Shown one piece after another: positions 11,146 through 22,286 of a stretch of DNA of 64,000 nucleotides (the stretch's first letter is position 1; each line of letters opens with the position of its first letter). The stretch is from contig JAGTTD010000018.1 of the NCBI GenBank assembly GCA_018398585.1, positions 5,835,501-5,899,500 on the forward strand, written 5' to 3'. The stretch comes from Simmondsia chinensis. Taxonomy: Eukaryota; Streptophyta; Magnoliopsida; Caryophyllales; Simmondsiaceae. The notes beneath the pieces are model-generated. The model ran no database searches and was not told the origin of the DNA. It saw only the letters and a program-made list of their open reading frames with translations. Both the position numbers and the translations under genes were made by a program.

Positions 11146-12800
11146 TCAAGTAGTTAAATTGCACATGCCAGTTCTAGTTCTAATATCATAAAAGATTTCT
11201 TTACCTAGAGATTTAGTAAAAATTCCGCTAATTGATCGTTTGTGGGGACAAATTTCACAAGACATCCCTTTAAACACATGATTACGAATGAAATGATGTC
11301 TAACTTTAATATGTTTTGTTCTAGAATGTTGAGCTGGATTTTTAGTTAAGTATATAGCACTAGTGTTATTGCACATTATGGGAGCATGGTCAATATGAAT
11401 GCCATAGGAGCATGGTCAATATGAATGCCATAGTCATTTAATTGATGCATTAATCACAACATTTGAGCACAACAACTTCCACATGTAATATATTGGCCTC
11501 GACTGTGGATAGAACAACGAAATTTTGCTCTTTACTAAACCATGACACCAAAGCATGACCAAGAAATTGACAAGTGCCACTAGTCGATTTTTGGTCCACT
11601 TTGTATCTAGCAAAATCAGCATCTATCTGCATCACTATATTCAACTAGATCAAAGAAATCACATTGAGGGTTAAAATAAGCTTAGGGTAGGAGTACCAAC
11701 TTTGTATTAAAATATTCTTTTTATGGCACACAAATGAGATTCCTTAAAACATGCTTGAAATCTAGCACAAAAGCAAACACTAAACAAAATGCCAGGCCTA
11801 CTAGTGGTAAGGTCAAGAAGGGATCCAATCATACCTCTATATAGCTTTTGATTCACCTTTTTACCTTTCTCATTCATGTCTAGCTTGATTGTTGAGCTCA
11901 CTGGGGTTGTAATTGCCATAGAATTTTCCATGCCAAATTTCTTTTGCATTTCCTTGATTTATTTGGCTTGGTTGATGAAAATTCCTTCCTTGCCTTGCTT
12001 GATTTGTAACCCAAGGAAGTAGTTGAGTTCTCTCATCAATACTCATCTTGAATTCTCTACTCATAAGATGTGCAAATTCTTCACAAAGAGATGAATTAGT
12101 GGCATTAAACACTATATCATCAACATGAATTTGCACAATAAGAATATCATTTTTAGAGTGTTTGATAAAAAGTGTTGCGTCAACCTTTTCTCTTGAAAAT
12201 CCATTTTGTATTATAAAGGAACTTCATCTCTCATACCAAGCTCTAGGAGCTTGTTTCAATCCATATAGAGCTTTTTTGAGTTTAAATACATGGTTGAAAA
12301 ATTCGTTATCCTAAAATCCCAGCGGTTATTTAACATAGACTTCTTCTTCAATAAAACCATTTAAAAGGCACTTTTCACATCCATTTGAAAAAGTTAGAAA
12401 CTTTTAATAGCTTCTAATCTAGGACTGGGAGCAAAAGGTTTCCTCATACTCTATACCTTCCTCTTCGTTATAGCCCTTAGCTACTGACCGTGCCTTGTTT
12501 CTTACCATATTACCTTTTTCATCTTTCTTGTTGCAGTAGACCCACTTGGTACCGACGACTTGATGATCTTGAGGTCTTTGCACAAGTTCCCACACATTAT
12601 TTTTCTTGAATCGATTTAGCTCTTCTTCCATTGCCATGATCCAATTTGTGTCTTTTAGAGCTTCTTCTACATTCTTGGGTTCTTCAAGAGAGATGAATGC
12701 AGCTAGATGGCAATATTCGGTCAATGCATGCTTTGTTCTTACACCTTGGGAGGGATCACAATTATTTGACTTGTATGGTGATCCTTTAAGAATTTCCAAA
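11146..12800 (-). pseudogene. pol: Copia-A reverse transcriptase and RNase H, broken
   Basis: This is the C-terminal half of the Copia polyprotein on the minus strand. The RT start is at 12799-12419 (a block with GTKWVYCNKKDEKGN and a downstream YEETFCSQS). The catalytic YVDD box reads HVDD at 12117-12128, so the Tyr is changed but both Asp remain. RNase H follows at 11644-11450 (DQKSTSGTCQFLGHALVSW) and 11376-11146 (CNNTSAIYLTKNPAQHSRTK). At least three frame changes and stops separate these pieces, so no polymerase can be made from this copy. Confidence 0.92.
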
Positions 12801-12802
12801 TC

Positions 12803-14250
12803 TCAATGCAAGTCTCCCTCTTTGGATTCTATATCTTGCTTATCTCCTTTCGGTTTATCCATTGGAGCTTTAATTTTATCTATTTCTTGCTCCTCGGATG
12901 AGGGTGTGATGTTTATTGGTTTAATTACTATATCATCATCATGAGTTCTAGAGGATAAGACATTAGTTTCATCGAAAACCACATGTATAGATTCTTCTAC
13001 AACCTTTGTCTTTTTATTGTAGACTCTATATGCTTTGCTAGTTAGGAAGTATCCAATAAAAATACCTTCATCCACTTGTGAATAAAATTTACCAAGGATT
13101 GTTTTGCCATTATTGTAAATGAAACATCTGCACCCAAAAGGTTTGAAATATGTAATATTTGATTTTCTGCCTTTATAAAGTTCATAGGGTGTTTTTTTTT
13201 TTCAAAATAGGCCTTATTATTGAGCTCTATTTAAGATGTAGCATGCAATGTTAACGGCTTCAACCCAAAAAGAATTTGGGAAACTATTTTCACAAAGCAT
13301 AGTTCTTGCCATCTCTTCAAGAGTTCTATTTTTCCTTTCAACCACTCCATTTTGTTGAGGAGTTCTACGTGCTAAGAAAATTATGGTCAATTCCAAGTAA
13401 TCATAATAATTTTCAAAATCGCCATTTTCAAATTCCCTTCCATGATTAGTTTTAACTGAAATAATTTTCAAATCGTTTTTATTTTGCACCATTTTGAAAA
13501 ACTTTTTAAATTCATCAAATGTCTCACTCTTATGAGAAAGGGTTACGCACCAAGTAAAATGGGAAGTAACCATCAATAATTATAAGTTCATATCGCTTTT
13601 CACCAAGGCTTAAATGACGAGTAGGACCAAACAGGTCTATATGTAAGAGTTCAAGATGCCTTGATGTTGAAACTACATTCTTGGGTTTGGATGAAGATCT
13701 AGTTTGTTTGCCAAATTGACGTGCATTACAAATATGATCTATTTCAAATTTAAGCTTTAGTAATTCTCTGACAAGATCATTTTTTGAAAGTTTTGAAATC
13801 AAGTCTATACTAGCATGTCCAACCCTTCTATACCAAATCCAATGATCATTTTCATCCAAGACACTAAAGGACTTTATTGAATCTACACAATCAAGATTAA
13901 TTATATAGATACTTTCATATCGTAGACCAACAAGCAAAATTTCATTTGTTTGAGTATGTTTAACTATGTACCTAGATGACTCAAAGTTCACACAATAGCC
14001 TTTATCACATAATTGACTAATACTTTGAAAATTATGCCTAAGACCTTTAATAAGTAAGATATTTTCAATGCAAGGAGAAGTGTTAGAAGTAATGTTACCA
14101 ATACAGATGATTTTTTTTCTTTTTTGTTGTCGCCAAAAGTGACATTTCCTTTTCTTGGCATTATAAAAGTGAAAGTGCATTTATCTCCGGGCATGTGTCT
14201 TGAGCAACCACCGTCCAAGTACCACTTTTGATTTGTGCTTCCAATTTTCA
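12803..14250 (-). pseudogene. pol: Copia-A protease and integrase, broken
   Basis: The protease active site near 14205-14225 reads WYLDGGCSRHM. Copia elements normally have Asp-Ser-Gly, so Ser has become Gly while the Asp is kept. The pre-integrase zinc region follows at about 13850-13700. The integrase core is split. The first catalytic Asp block (ELIIIDGY) sits near 13590-13570, then a frameshift. The second block reads KTNHGREFENGDFENY, where the expected catalytic Asp before His-Gly is Asn. The Glu block NGVVERKNRTLEEMARTML is intact. The integrase C-terminal region runs to 12803. Mutations at two enzymes and a frameshift show a long-dead copy. Confidence 0.92.
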
Positions 14251-15310
14251 TACGTACTTCAGCTTCTCCAATGTTATCATCGTCAATGACCATGAGACAA
14301 AAATTAGCTACTTCGTCTTCACTTTCTTCATCGGAATCGTCATCGCTATCTCCCCAAGCTGCCAATGCTTTCTTCCATTCTTTCTTTCTTTTTTTTTTGT
14401 TTTTTTTCTTTTTTGTCCTTCTTTTTGAATTTGTTGAAGGACTTCTTATTTTTTGGCCTGGTACAATCTCTTTTGAGATATCCAATTTCTCCATAATCAT
14501 AGCAAGTTAGTTCATTTTTGGAGGAAGATGAACTTTTTTTAAAATTTTTCTTACCTTTTCTTTTCAAAATGTCTGTAAAACCTTTTCCTCCAACATAACA
14601 AATTCATCATCACTTTCACTGCGTTTTTCACTTAGAGATAATTTAAATGCTATGTTTTTACTTTTCTTTTGTTTTTCCTCTTCCTTAAATTATTCCATGT
14701 CAATCTCCTGGATTATGAGATTTTTAATTAGTTGATCAAGTTTATTGGTGGAGAGGTTATGTGCATCTCGAATTGTGGTAATCTTGCCTTGCCATGAAAT
14801 AGGAAGATATCTAAGGATTTTACTAGCTCCTTATTCGAATATATTTTTCCAAAAGTTTGGAGTTTGTTATTAATGTCAGAAAATCTAGTGAACATTTTTT
14901 TTATTGATTCCTCCGGTTTTATTTTAAAAAGCTCATAGGATCTTACCAACATGTTTATATTTGAAGAATTTACTTCATCCATACCTTCATAGGTGACCTC
15001 TAGCTTGCCCCAGATATCTTTTGTCGATTGACAACCTGACACATGATTAAAGACATTTGGGGCAATAGCACACAATAGTCAATAATGAGCCTTTGCATTT
15101 TTTGCAAGTTTTTTCTATATCATCTTGCATAAGCTTATTTTTCTCTTTTCCAATAGTTTTCTCTCCTTGTTTGTTTGAAGGTACATAATCACCATTTTTC
15201 GTTATAAGCCATAAATCAAAATCGATGGATGTATTATAAAGTCTCGTTCTAAGCTTCCAATAGAGAAAATTTTCCCCATCAAAAGGAGGAGGCTTGTTGG
15301 TTGATTAACC
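14251..15310 (-). pseudogene. gag: Copia-A gag, broken
   Basis: The nucleocapsid-like protein of the Copia element, minus strand. The N-terminal part near 15300-15130 reads PPFDGENFLYWKLRTRLYN and continues as a typical Copia gag core at 15075-14728 (VSGCQSTKDIWGKLEVTYEG). The zinc knuckle near 14520-14475 reads CYDYGEIGYLKRDC, so one Cys and the His of the CCHC set are both replaced by Tyr. A long Lys- and Glu-rich stretch follows. Frameshifts separate the pieces. Confidence 0.9.
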
Positions 15311-15379
15311 CTCGGCCAAGAGTGAATGTCACCATAGGGTCACTCTAAGGTAGTTAGACCAAAAAAAGAAAGAGCACTA

Positions 15380-15392
15380 GCTTTGATACAAA
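15380..15392 (-). promoter_or_regulatory. Copia-A primer-binding site (tRNA-Met)
   Basis: On the minus strand, directly inside the 5' LTR, the sequence reads TTTGTATCAAAGC. This is close to the tRNA-Met complement used by Copia elements. It confirms which LTR is 5'. Confidence 0.82.
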
Positions 15393-15393
15393 T

Positions 15394-16823
15394 TCAAGAC
15401 CCAAAGAGCAACCTAGGAGGGGGTGAATTAGGTTCTTTCACGGTTAAATGAAAATTTACACTTCAAGAACCAACAAAATAAATTAAAAGCTAAAACAATG
15501 AATATGAAATGCAAAAAAAATTAAAGGCAAGAAAAACAAAGCATAAGGATTTTTTTTTTTAATGGTTCACTTCCTACCCGGAAGCTAGTCCACACCTCAA
15601 GTGACTACTCTTCGTCACTTGAGCCTTTAACTAAACTTCATGATCCTTTTTAAAACTAGGCTGAAGATCCAGTCTTTGCAATTGGTCTTTTTGTACGTAG
15701 GCTCAAGACCCAACCTTTACAACTAACACTTTTGTAACAGTTGGCTTAGGATCCAACATTTACAATAAGAAATTGAAATAAAGTAATGAAAGAATTGAAG
15801 CATTGAAAACTCTTCACTCTTTCAAGAATGAATTGATAATCGATCAAGCTTAGCCAAAGCTAAGGATATGCCAATAAAGTTCAATGATCAAAAATAAATA
15901 GAAATAGTGATGCTTAAGAAAAAACTTTAAACAAAATTTGAAATTAAAACGTTAAAGCATAAGAAAGTAAGAGCTTTTTAATCAAAGGATGCTTTGAAAG
16001 TATTGGATGATTTAAACCAAAGCATTCAAGCCCTATTTATAAGCAAATGAGAGCAGAGGAGACGTTCAAAATGGTCGAAAAAAAGATTAGGAAAGAAATT
16101 AAGTCCAAAGAAGCTATTTGGAGCCTTTTCTGGATTGAGTGTTGACACACATCCCTTCTATGCAATGACACTCAGCATGTTTGGGTGGATTTGAACGTTT
16201 TTGACCATTTAGCTTGATTGATTGATTACCATATTGGCTAAGAAAATTTGACTGATTGATTGATTAGCATATTAGCCTAATTTTTGATTTAATTTCAAGG
16301 ACTTTGCTCATTCATTTGAAAGATTGATTGATTCAATCAAGCTAATAAATCACCCTACTAAAATTTGATCTTATTAGATTTGAGCATGCTTTTCATAATA
16401 CCAATCTTGAAAACTATTTTTATTGACAAACTTGTTTGGCTTGACTTGACCATTTTTCAAAAGACATTTGGAAATCAAATTTCAAAAATATTTTTTTATT
16501 AGAGCACCATGTATCAAAATTGAGATATTGCCTCAATTAATATATCATGATCCTAAGTCCTAGAAAATAAAAAATAAATGACTTTAAGCGCTTGAACTCG
16601 AATCTCGTCCTTTTCATTTTTGATGAATCTTCTCTTCAACTTTGACCTCTCTTTCTTTGGATTCATTGTCTTAGAAAGCTTGGTATCAACATGATTGGTC
16701 TTGATTTTTCCTAACTTTCTTAGAAGTCACTAGAAAACAGAAATTAGAATAATTTAAACACAATAATTAACTAAATGATTGTTATAAACAAAATTACAAT
16801 ATAAATGACATTTAGGGCCAACA
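15394..16823 (-). repeat. Copia-A 5' LTR
   Basis: A 1430-bp repeat of 494-644 plus 7440-8753. A TATAAATAG-type box lies on the minus strand near 16030-16040, and a GTGTTGACACAC motif at 16139-16150 is upstream of it. It is followed by the target copy GTTGC at 16824-16828. Confidence 0.93.
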
Positions 16824-16828
16824 GTTGC

Positions 16829-18692
16829 AGACCTCCGGTCACCACCAATATCACCATAGTACATCTTTCTTGCTTTCTATTTGCTTTTTTTAATTTAATA
16901 TATTTTTAATATTAATTTTTTTTAATATACAAAATATTTTTGTAAATATATAAAATAATTTTTCTAAGATTTAAATATTTTTAATATTTAAATATTATTA
17001 TATACTTTTAAGTATTGAATTTTCAAAAAAAATATATTTAGAATAGTTTTTAAATATATAAATATTATAATAATATTTATATATTTTGTATACATTTCAA
17101 ATATTTTATGAATTTTTAAAATACTTTTCTAATATTAAATATTTTAAAAGTATTTAAAATATTTTATTAAGGTTGTGTTTGTTTCAACGGATTTACTCTC
17201 CTCCAGGAAAACGTTTTCCTTTGAAAAAGATTTTCTATGGAAAATGTGATTCATGTAGAGGTTTTCTATTATTTGTTTCAACGGAAAGCATATTTTTACA
17301 TTTTCATATTCCTTGTTTGTTTTAAAGGAATAATCTTCTAGCAATCATCTTATACCTTATTATAGGACAATATAAGTAGCAATATAATATATTCAAAATT
17401 ATCTAGATTTTGTGCTGTTTGGAACTATTACTAAGGTACCATGAGGTTTGAGCATTTATTACCTATCATGGCATTTGAATATACACAACGATGTACCCTG
17501 AAGTTGAATATTTTATCACTCATGTACCATATATCAAAGTTTGATAAATTTTTACAAAAATCTAGCCAAATATAAAAATGTTAATATAATATATAATGAC
17601 AATAATATTTACAAGCCATGTCAATGTTTTTAGCAAGTTAAGTGAAAATTTCATCATATATTGATGTAGACTACCTAAATATGGCCGGAATCATATGTTG
17701 TGCTAGCATTTTTTTAGCAAAAAACCATTAAATTCTAATGAGAATACTTATATATTGTCATAATTATATTTTATTTTAGCGTTTTCTATTGAAAATGTAT
17801 CGAATTTCAACAAGAGAAAAATTATTAATAAAATTTTGAAACTTTAAGATACCTAAGTAATAAAAATATTTAAATTTTAAGATACCCTATTGTATGCATT
17901 AAAATGTTATAGTACTTAGGTGATAAATAATCAAATTTTAGGGTATTTAAGTGATAATTTTTCAAAAAAATATATTAAAAGACAGTATTTTACAAAAAAA
18001 AAGTATAATCTATAAATTGTTTTTTGGTGATTGAATTGATGTAAGCATTATTTTTTAATTATAATATTTACCAACTTGTGAATTAGTAAATATATTTCAA
18101 ATATAAAATATTAGTCAGGAATGAAGTCAAATGGAACCATAAAATTCACTACAGGATTTGATGTTGCATGATCTTTCTTCGTTCAGTTCTTGTCCCACCT
18201 TATTACCTTTAACGATCTAAGATCCTACCAAGTTCATTTTATTCTAATCCATATTCAAACCGATATACAGTTTTGAAAATTTTTAGATCACTCAGAATGA
18301 TGACTTCCACTCTTTTAAATGGTAAGTCATTTTTCCCCATTTGGGAGAAATGATTTTCCTTTGGAGAAAACTTTTTCGCCGCAAAACTTGCGCCAAAGAA
18401 TGGAGAACGGGGAACACACTTTCTAGAATGTGGATTTTCCCCTAAACAAATGGTGCCTAAATATTTAAATATTTTTTAAATATATTGAATATATTTTTAC
18501 AATATCCAAAATTTTCAAACAGTAACAAGTTAAAAAATTTTTATACCTTCCCTTTTTATAGATGTTGCATTAGGGGGTAGTGCAATAGTATTAATCCCAT
18601 TTGGGATAAACTTTGAATAGGTTAAATATTAATGATAAATTAAATATGGTTAAAAAAATTATAAAAATTACCCTTGTAACTATTAATCTCTA
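16829..18692. other. AT-rich intergenic DNA without recognisable gene
   Basis: Very AT-rich, with low-complexity ATATTT runs at 16870-17160 and 18460-18540. A block from about 17165 to 18462 begins AGGTTGTGTTTGTTT and ends in AAACAAATGGTGCCT. These ends are loosely inverted and suggest a non-autonomous DNA transposon, but no target duplication could be matched. No reading frame with a known domain is present. Confidence 0.5.
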
Positions 18693-18711
18693 TTAATCTT
18701 ATATCAAACAT

Positions 18712-18948
18712 ACTAAAGAGGGCACCAACACGCCGTCATCGGATCCCTTTAGAACTCCGAAGTTAAGCGTGCTTGGGCGAGAGTAGTACCAGGACGGGTG
18801 ACCTCCTGGGAAGTCCTCACCCTCAGGTTGGGGGCACTAGGAAACAGCCTCTCTTCGGGTTAACACACTGAAGAGGGAAGGCTGCGTACATCCCCCCCCC
18901 CGACCCTGTGTAGGCGGGCGCCTTTGAGACAATGGATATGTTTCTTTT
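18712..18948 (+). mobile_element. SINE-1: 5S rRNA-headed, Au-bodied SINE
   Basis: A short retroposon with a long, perfect target duplication TTAATCTTATATCAAACAT at 18693-18711 and 18949-18967. The head (about 18718-18832) is a 5S rRNA derivative, including AACTCCGAAGTTAAGCGTGC, TTGGGCGAGAGTAGTACC and GGGTGACCTCCTGGGAAG. The body (about 18830-18940) has GGAAACAGCCTCTCTTCGGG, AAGGCTGCGTACATCC and GACCCTG...TAGGCGGG..CCTTTGAG. This resembles the 3' region of Au-type plant SINEs. It ends in a T-rich tail. The same composite occurs at 22301-22555, so the join is not accidental. Transcription by RNA polymerase III from the 5S internal promoter is the likely mode; it is inferred. Confidence 0.9.
18755..18813 (+). 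promoter_or_regulatory. 5S-type internal polymerase III promoter in SINE-1
   Basis: The A-box, intermediate element and C-box region of plant 5S genes is retained nearly unchanged (AAGTTAAGCGTGCTTGGGCG, GTAGTACCAGGA, GGGTGACCTCCTGGGAAG). Tail and target duplications show that it is retroposed rather than a 5S gene of an rDNA array. Confidence 0.75.
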
Positions 18949-18967
18949 TTAATCTTATATCAAACAT

Positions 18968-19337
18968 GCACTTTAAATAAAAAAATATGAATAAGTGTTT
19001 AGTACTATAATTATATCCGTATTTTACTGTATATAATATATGTAACGGAAAAGGCTTCAAAGAAAAACTATGCATATTAAACGAACCGTAGTCATCAACC
19101 ACACATGACCTATGCTATCTGCAACTGTTTTCGCCAAACAGCCAGCTTTTCCGCACTTCTCCCATCATTTATATTATCTATTTTTTTTTTTTTTTTTTTT
19201 GGGTTAGGAAATGACTATAAACTTAATATATACCACCGAATGTTTCAATTTTTTTATAATGTAATGTTATTGTTAAAGCAAAATTATCATTTTTAGGGTA
19301 AAATCTTAGTTTTAAAGATAATTATTTGGTTCTCATT
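18968..19337. other. Intergenic, no gene
   Basis: AT-rich DNA with a poly-T run at about 19180-19200. Short open frames here have no recognisable content. It ends at the left target copy of the solo LTR. Confidence 0.6.
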
Positions 19338-19342
19338 GTTTG

Positions 19343-20000
19343 TGTTGAGGAATCTGGACAAATCTGATATACTATGATACTAATTTATGAGAAAAAATCT
19401 TGGACAAACTCGATATACTTGGATATTAATTTGTTAGAAAATTAATAGCTCCTTAATACGGAACTTAACACTCCAGAACTGGATTCGATTCAAATATTAT
19501 AACAAACAAGGGAAGTAAACAATAGGATAAAAGAGAACAAACAAAGAATACGGAGATTTACTTGGAAACCCCTCTTCAATCGAGAGGGGAGAAAACCAAG
19601 AGCGGAGATGAAGATTCTTTATTGAGTATAAATAATGGAAGAATTACAACGACACTTCCTCTAAACGAGATCTATGGAGAATTACTGAATCACTCTTGCT
19701 AAACTCTCGTAATGCTCTCAAACGCCTTGATGACGACGGCTCACATTGATTGGATTTGATTGGATCACCTAAAACTGAAACCCTAAAAATCTATTTATAA
19801 CAAATGGCTAGGGCATGCGTTGCGCGGCCCGCGATCAATCAGCCACTCCCGATCGATTAGGCCCTCGATCGATTGACTATCTTCCTGCAGGCGTCCTTGA
19901 TCAATGAAGTGCTCAATCGATCGGCTGGGTACCCCGATTGATCGGCATGCTTGCCGCTTCCCTCATAACATAAACAAGTAATTTGAGAAATATCCTAACA
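19343..20000 (-). repeat. Solo LTR (probably Copia), minus orientation
   Basis: A 658-bp segment with ends TGTTGAGG...CCTAACA, flanked by GTTTG (19338-19342) and GTCTG (20001-20005), a 5-bp duplication differing by one C/T change. On the minus strand it starts TGTTAGGATATTTCTC and has a TTATAAATAG box at about 19791-19800. Upstream of that box (19830-19950) is a cluster of GATCGATT, AATCGATCGG and GATTGATCGG motifs. Neither internal sequence nor a partner LTR is nearby, so recombination to a solo LTR is inferred. Confidence 0.78.
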
Positions 20001-20300
20001 GTCTGTAAGTCATATTATTATTTTGGTAATATTTAATTTTGTCTTGACAATAACAACTTTAGTTTCGTATATGTGACATTTCAAATTAAATGAATAAATC
20101 AAATATTATTGAATAAAACTTAAACAAAAATGTATATCTTTAAAAATTAGGGTACCACTTATTAATTTTTCATTAAAAATAGATTAAAATTCTGTAATAT
20201 GATTTGATGAGTCTTCGTCCATGAATAGGACTTAAAACTTGATAGAGAACACAAACCTTGAAGATACATGGTGGGAAAGGATAGACTTGCAACCCTTATA

Positions 20301-20390
20301 TGTATATATTGAGCTACACACACTAAATTCCAACGTACCATGGGCTGTATATATTGAGCTACACACACTAAATTCCAACGTACCATGGGC
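20301..20390. repeat. Tandem duplication of a 45-bp unit
   Basis: Two identical adjacent copies, 20301-20345 and 20346-20390, each starting TGTATATATTGAGC and ending CGTACCATGGGC. The perfect identity suggests a recent duplication or an assembly artefact. Confidence 0.88.
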
Positions 20391-20429
20391 CTAAACTAGA
20401 TTGCCTTAATCCTCAACTTTATAAGATAA

Positions 20430-21180
20430 GGCCTATTACACCAAGGTTCACACCTAAGCCCAACGTCAAGTGCCATAATGCGCATTATAGTCAAGACAGG
20501 CGATAAAAGCATCAAGCCTCATGACACCTAGTTGTGCAAAATGGTCTACAATAATGTTTGCTTCCTTTCTGGTTTGTACAAATGTAAAATTGCTAAATTT
20601 CAAAAGTAAGCACTCTATTTTGTTTACTAGAGAGTTTCACTTCCATGGGCAAGAAGTCGAGGCTTTTATCTAGGAGCCAACAATAGAAGAGTTTCATCCG
20701 ATGACTGTGCTAGCCATGTGGTAGAAGTCATTCTTTTATGGAGAAGAGGTTAGGTGTAAACCATATGGTGAAGAGTTTTGGATGGATGGAGTCTTAAGTG
20801 CCAATAGGAATAGAGGAAATAGCAAGGAAAGATCCATGAGATTCGCGGAGGACTCCTCCCATGGTGATGACGAGTCCCAGTTCATATGTCCATGATCCAT
20901 TAATGTTCAATTTGAGTGATCCTTATGGAGTTGGCTTCTAGGAATATGGGTTGGTCTAAATAGAGAGGGCCATGGGGACAAGCCTTAGGGGATTCCTCAA
21001 ACAATGATGTGGAAATGCCTAAAGATCCCACTAGTGTTAAAACCATACAATGACCTTCAACTTTGGGATGTGAAGAGTGCGAGTCCAACCATGAGCAGAA
21101 TTATGGAAGATGGACACATTCTTGATGTCATCCATCAAGCCAATAATGACGGAGGTCATATGCGAGGATTTCTATGCTAG
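20430..21180 (-). pseudogene. LINE (L1-type) 3' remnant with RNase H domain
   Basis: On the minus strand, broken frames spell the C-terminal part of a plant non-LTR retrotransposon. Near 21090-21040 is a zf-RVT-like block (HIPKLKVIVWF). Near 20900-20790 is the RNase H start (ELGLVITMGGVLRESHGSF). Near 20650-20520 is its end (FTFVQTRKEANIIVDHFAQL). This order matches the reverse-transcriptase-linked RNase H of plant LINEs. Frames shift between blocks. The remainder of the LINE upstream (above 21180) is not recognisable and no target duplication was found. Confidence 0.7.
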
Positions 21181-22281
21181 ACCTTTAAAAATGTAAATTT
21201 TCACTAATACAACAATTTTCTTAGGATGGTATGGTTATGTAGATGAGATTCCTGATGAGTGCACCATGTTGGCCCCGAAGAACCATGAGTTCTGTGTATG
21301 TGACGAATAGATGCAATCATGTTTCCTCGTTAATGGAGCAAAAGAAACAAGGGAGCTAAATATAGTAAAGCTAGCCTAGTATGTTTAGTCTTGGCATATT
21401 GCATTTTAGTGATGGCACTCACATGCTTTTCAAATTTAGCGTCCTTGACTTGAACTTGTTTCTTATGCATAGCCATAAATCTCTTTTGAGAATAGCCATT
21501 GAGATTAATTAGCCCATCCTTGGGGATATTTTTGTCACCGCTACAATCAAAACAATGGTTATGACTACTTTCTCCCTCCTAAGAGGTTTAGGCACATGCT
21601 TGAGTTGGTGCTCGAGATTGGCTTTGAGTGCATCCAATTCCTCGATTTTTCACCCTCGAGGGTTGCTATCCTCCCAAGTCTAGCCATTTGTAATTTGGCC
21701 TTCCATTATAGCAGCCAAAAAAATATGTTTGTTTGTTTGACTGACTGGTTTATTTGTATGATTACCATGAATTTAAAAAACAAATTTGCTCAATGATTTA
21801 CCTCAACGTGAGGTAAATGGAGCTTGAATCTCACATGATTGACATCAACCAATTCCTTGTTATGTGTTTTGGTGTTTGTGGTGAATTTGACTTTATTTTG
21901 CAACTTTTTGTGTGGATTCAATAAATGTTAAATCAATAATACTTCTATATTTTTTGTGCCATATATATACATAAGATGTAAATTAAAGATATGGACTCAA
22001 CTTAAATGATTGTTGGGGTGGAGTAGTGCAAAATACTCCACAAACACCTTAAATGGAATGCTTAAGAGTTGACAATTGTGGTGGAGATAAGATTGGGAGC
22101 TCGATAGCTAACTTAAACCCGATTCAATTAAGTCTATGCTCTAACTCAAGATAACTCGGACAAAATTTGACTTAGCAAGAAACATATCAAATGAGCCAAG
22201 TCAGGTCACCGATCTAAGATCAACTCTTTCAATCTTGCGCCTTAGTCTTCAAAATCATGGATCAATGGCGAGTTAAATCCA
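21181..22281. other. Intergenic or unrecognised repeat remnants
   Basis: No domain recognised. The sequence may contain more of the LINE at 21180-21560, but the blocks are too decayed to name. It ends at the CCTAA target copy (22282-22286) of Copia-C. Confidence 0.5.
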
Positions 22282-22286
22282 CCTAA

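Larger units (their letters stand above)
494..16823 (-). mobile_element. Copia-A: SIRE/Maximus-like LTR retrotransposon, degenerate
   Basis: A Ty1/Copia element on the minus strand, bounded by the 5-bp duplication GTTGC at 489-493 and 16824-16828. The LTR begins TGAAAG and ends AACA on the left. The right LTR matches it, with TCAAGA in place of the TG start. The minus strand reads, from high to low coordinates: 5' LTR, tRNA-Met primer site, gag with zinc knuckle, protease, integrase, reverse transcriptase, RNase H, a third ORF, polypurine tract, 3' LTR. The third ORF and the AAAAAAGGGGAGA tract before the 3' LTR are typical of the SIRE/Maximus lineage. All frames are broken. Its 3' LTR is split by Copia-B. 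Without Copia-B it is about 9.5 kb. Confidence 0.93.

Noticed and set aside
14228..14510. Plus-strand open frames with long Phe runs
   Set aside because: They are antisense to the Lys-rich gag segment of Copia-A.
17165..18462. A non-autonomous hAT-like transposon with GTTTGTTT ends
   Set aside because: The ends match only loosely, and no 8-bp target duplication could be found in the AT-rich flanks.
18718..18832. A functional 5S rRNA gene
   Set aside because: The 5S part is changed at its 5' and 3' ends, is fused to SINE body sequence and lies between target-site duplications; it is retroposed.
18693..18967. A Cassandra-type LTR, since Cassandra LTRs also contain 5S sequence
   Set aside because: Target duplications are 19 and 14 bp, not 5 bp; there are no TG...CA ends, and the 3' end is a T-rich tail with an Au-like body.
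18860..19102. Minus-strand open frame overlapping SINE-1
   Set aside because: It runs antisense through the SINE body and has no domain.
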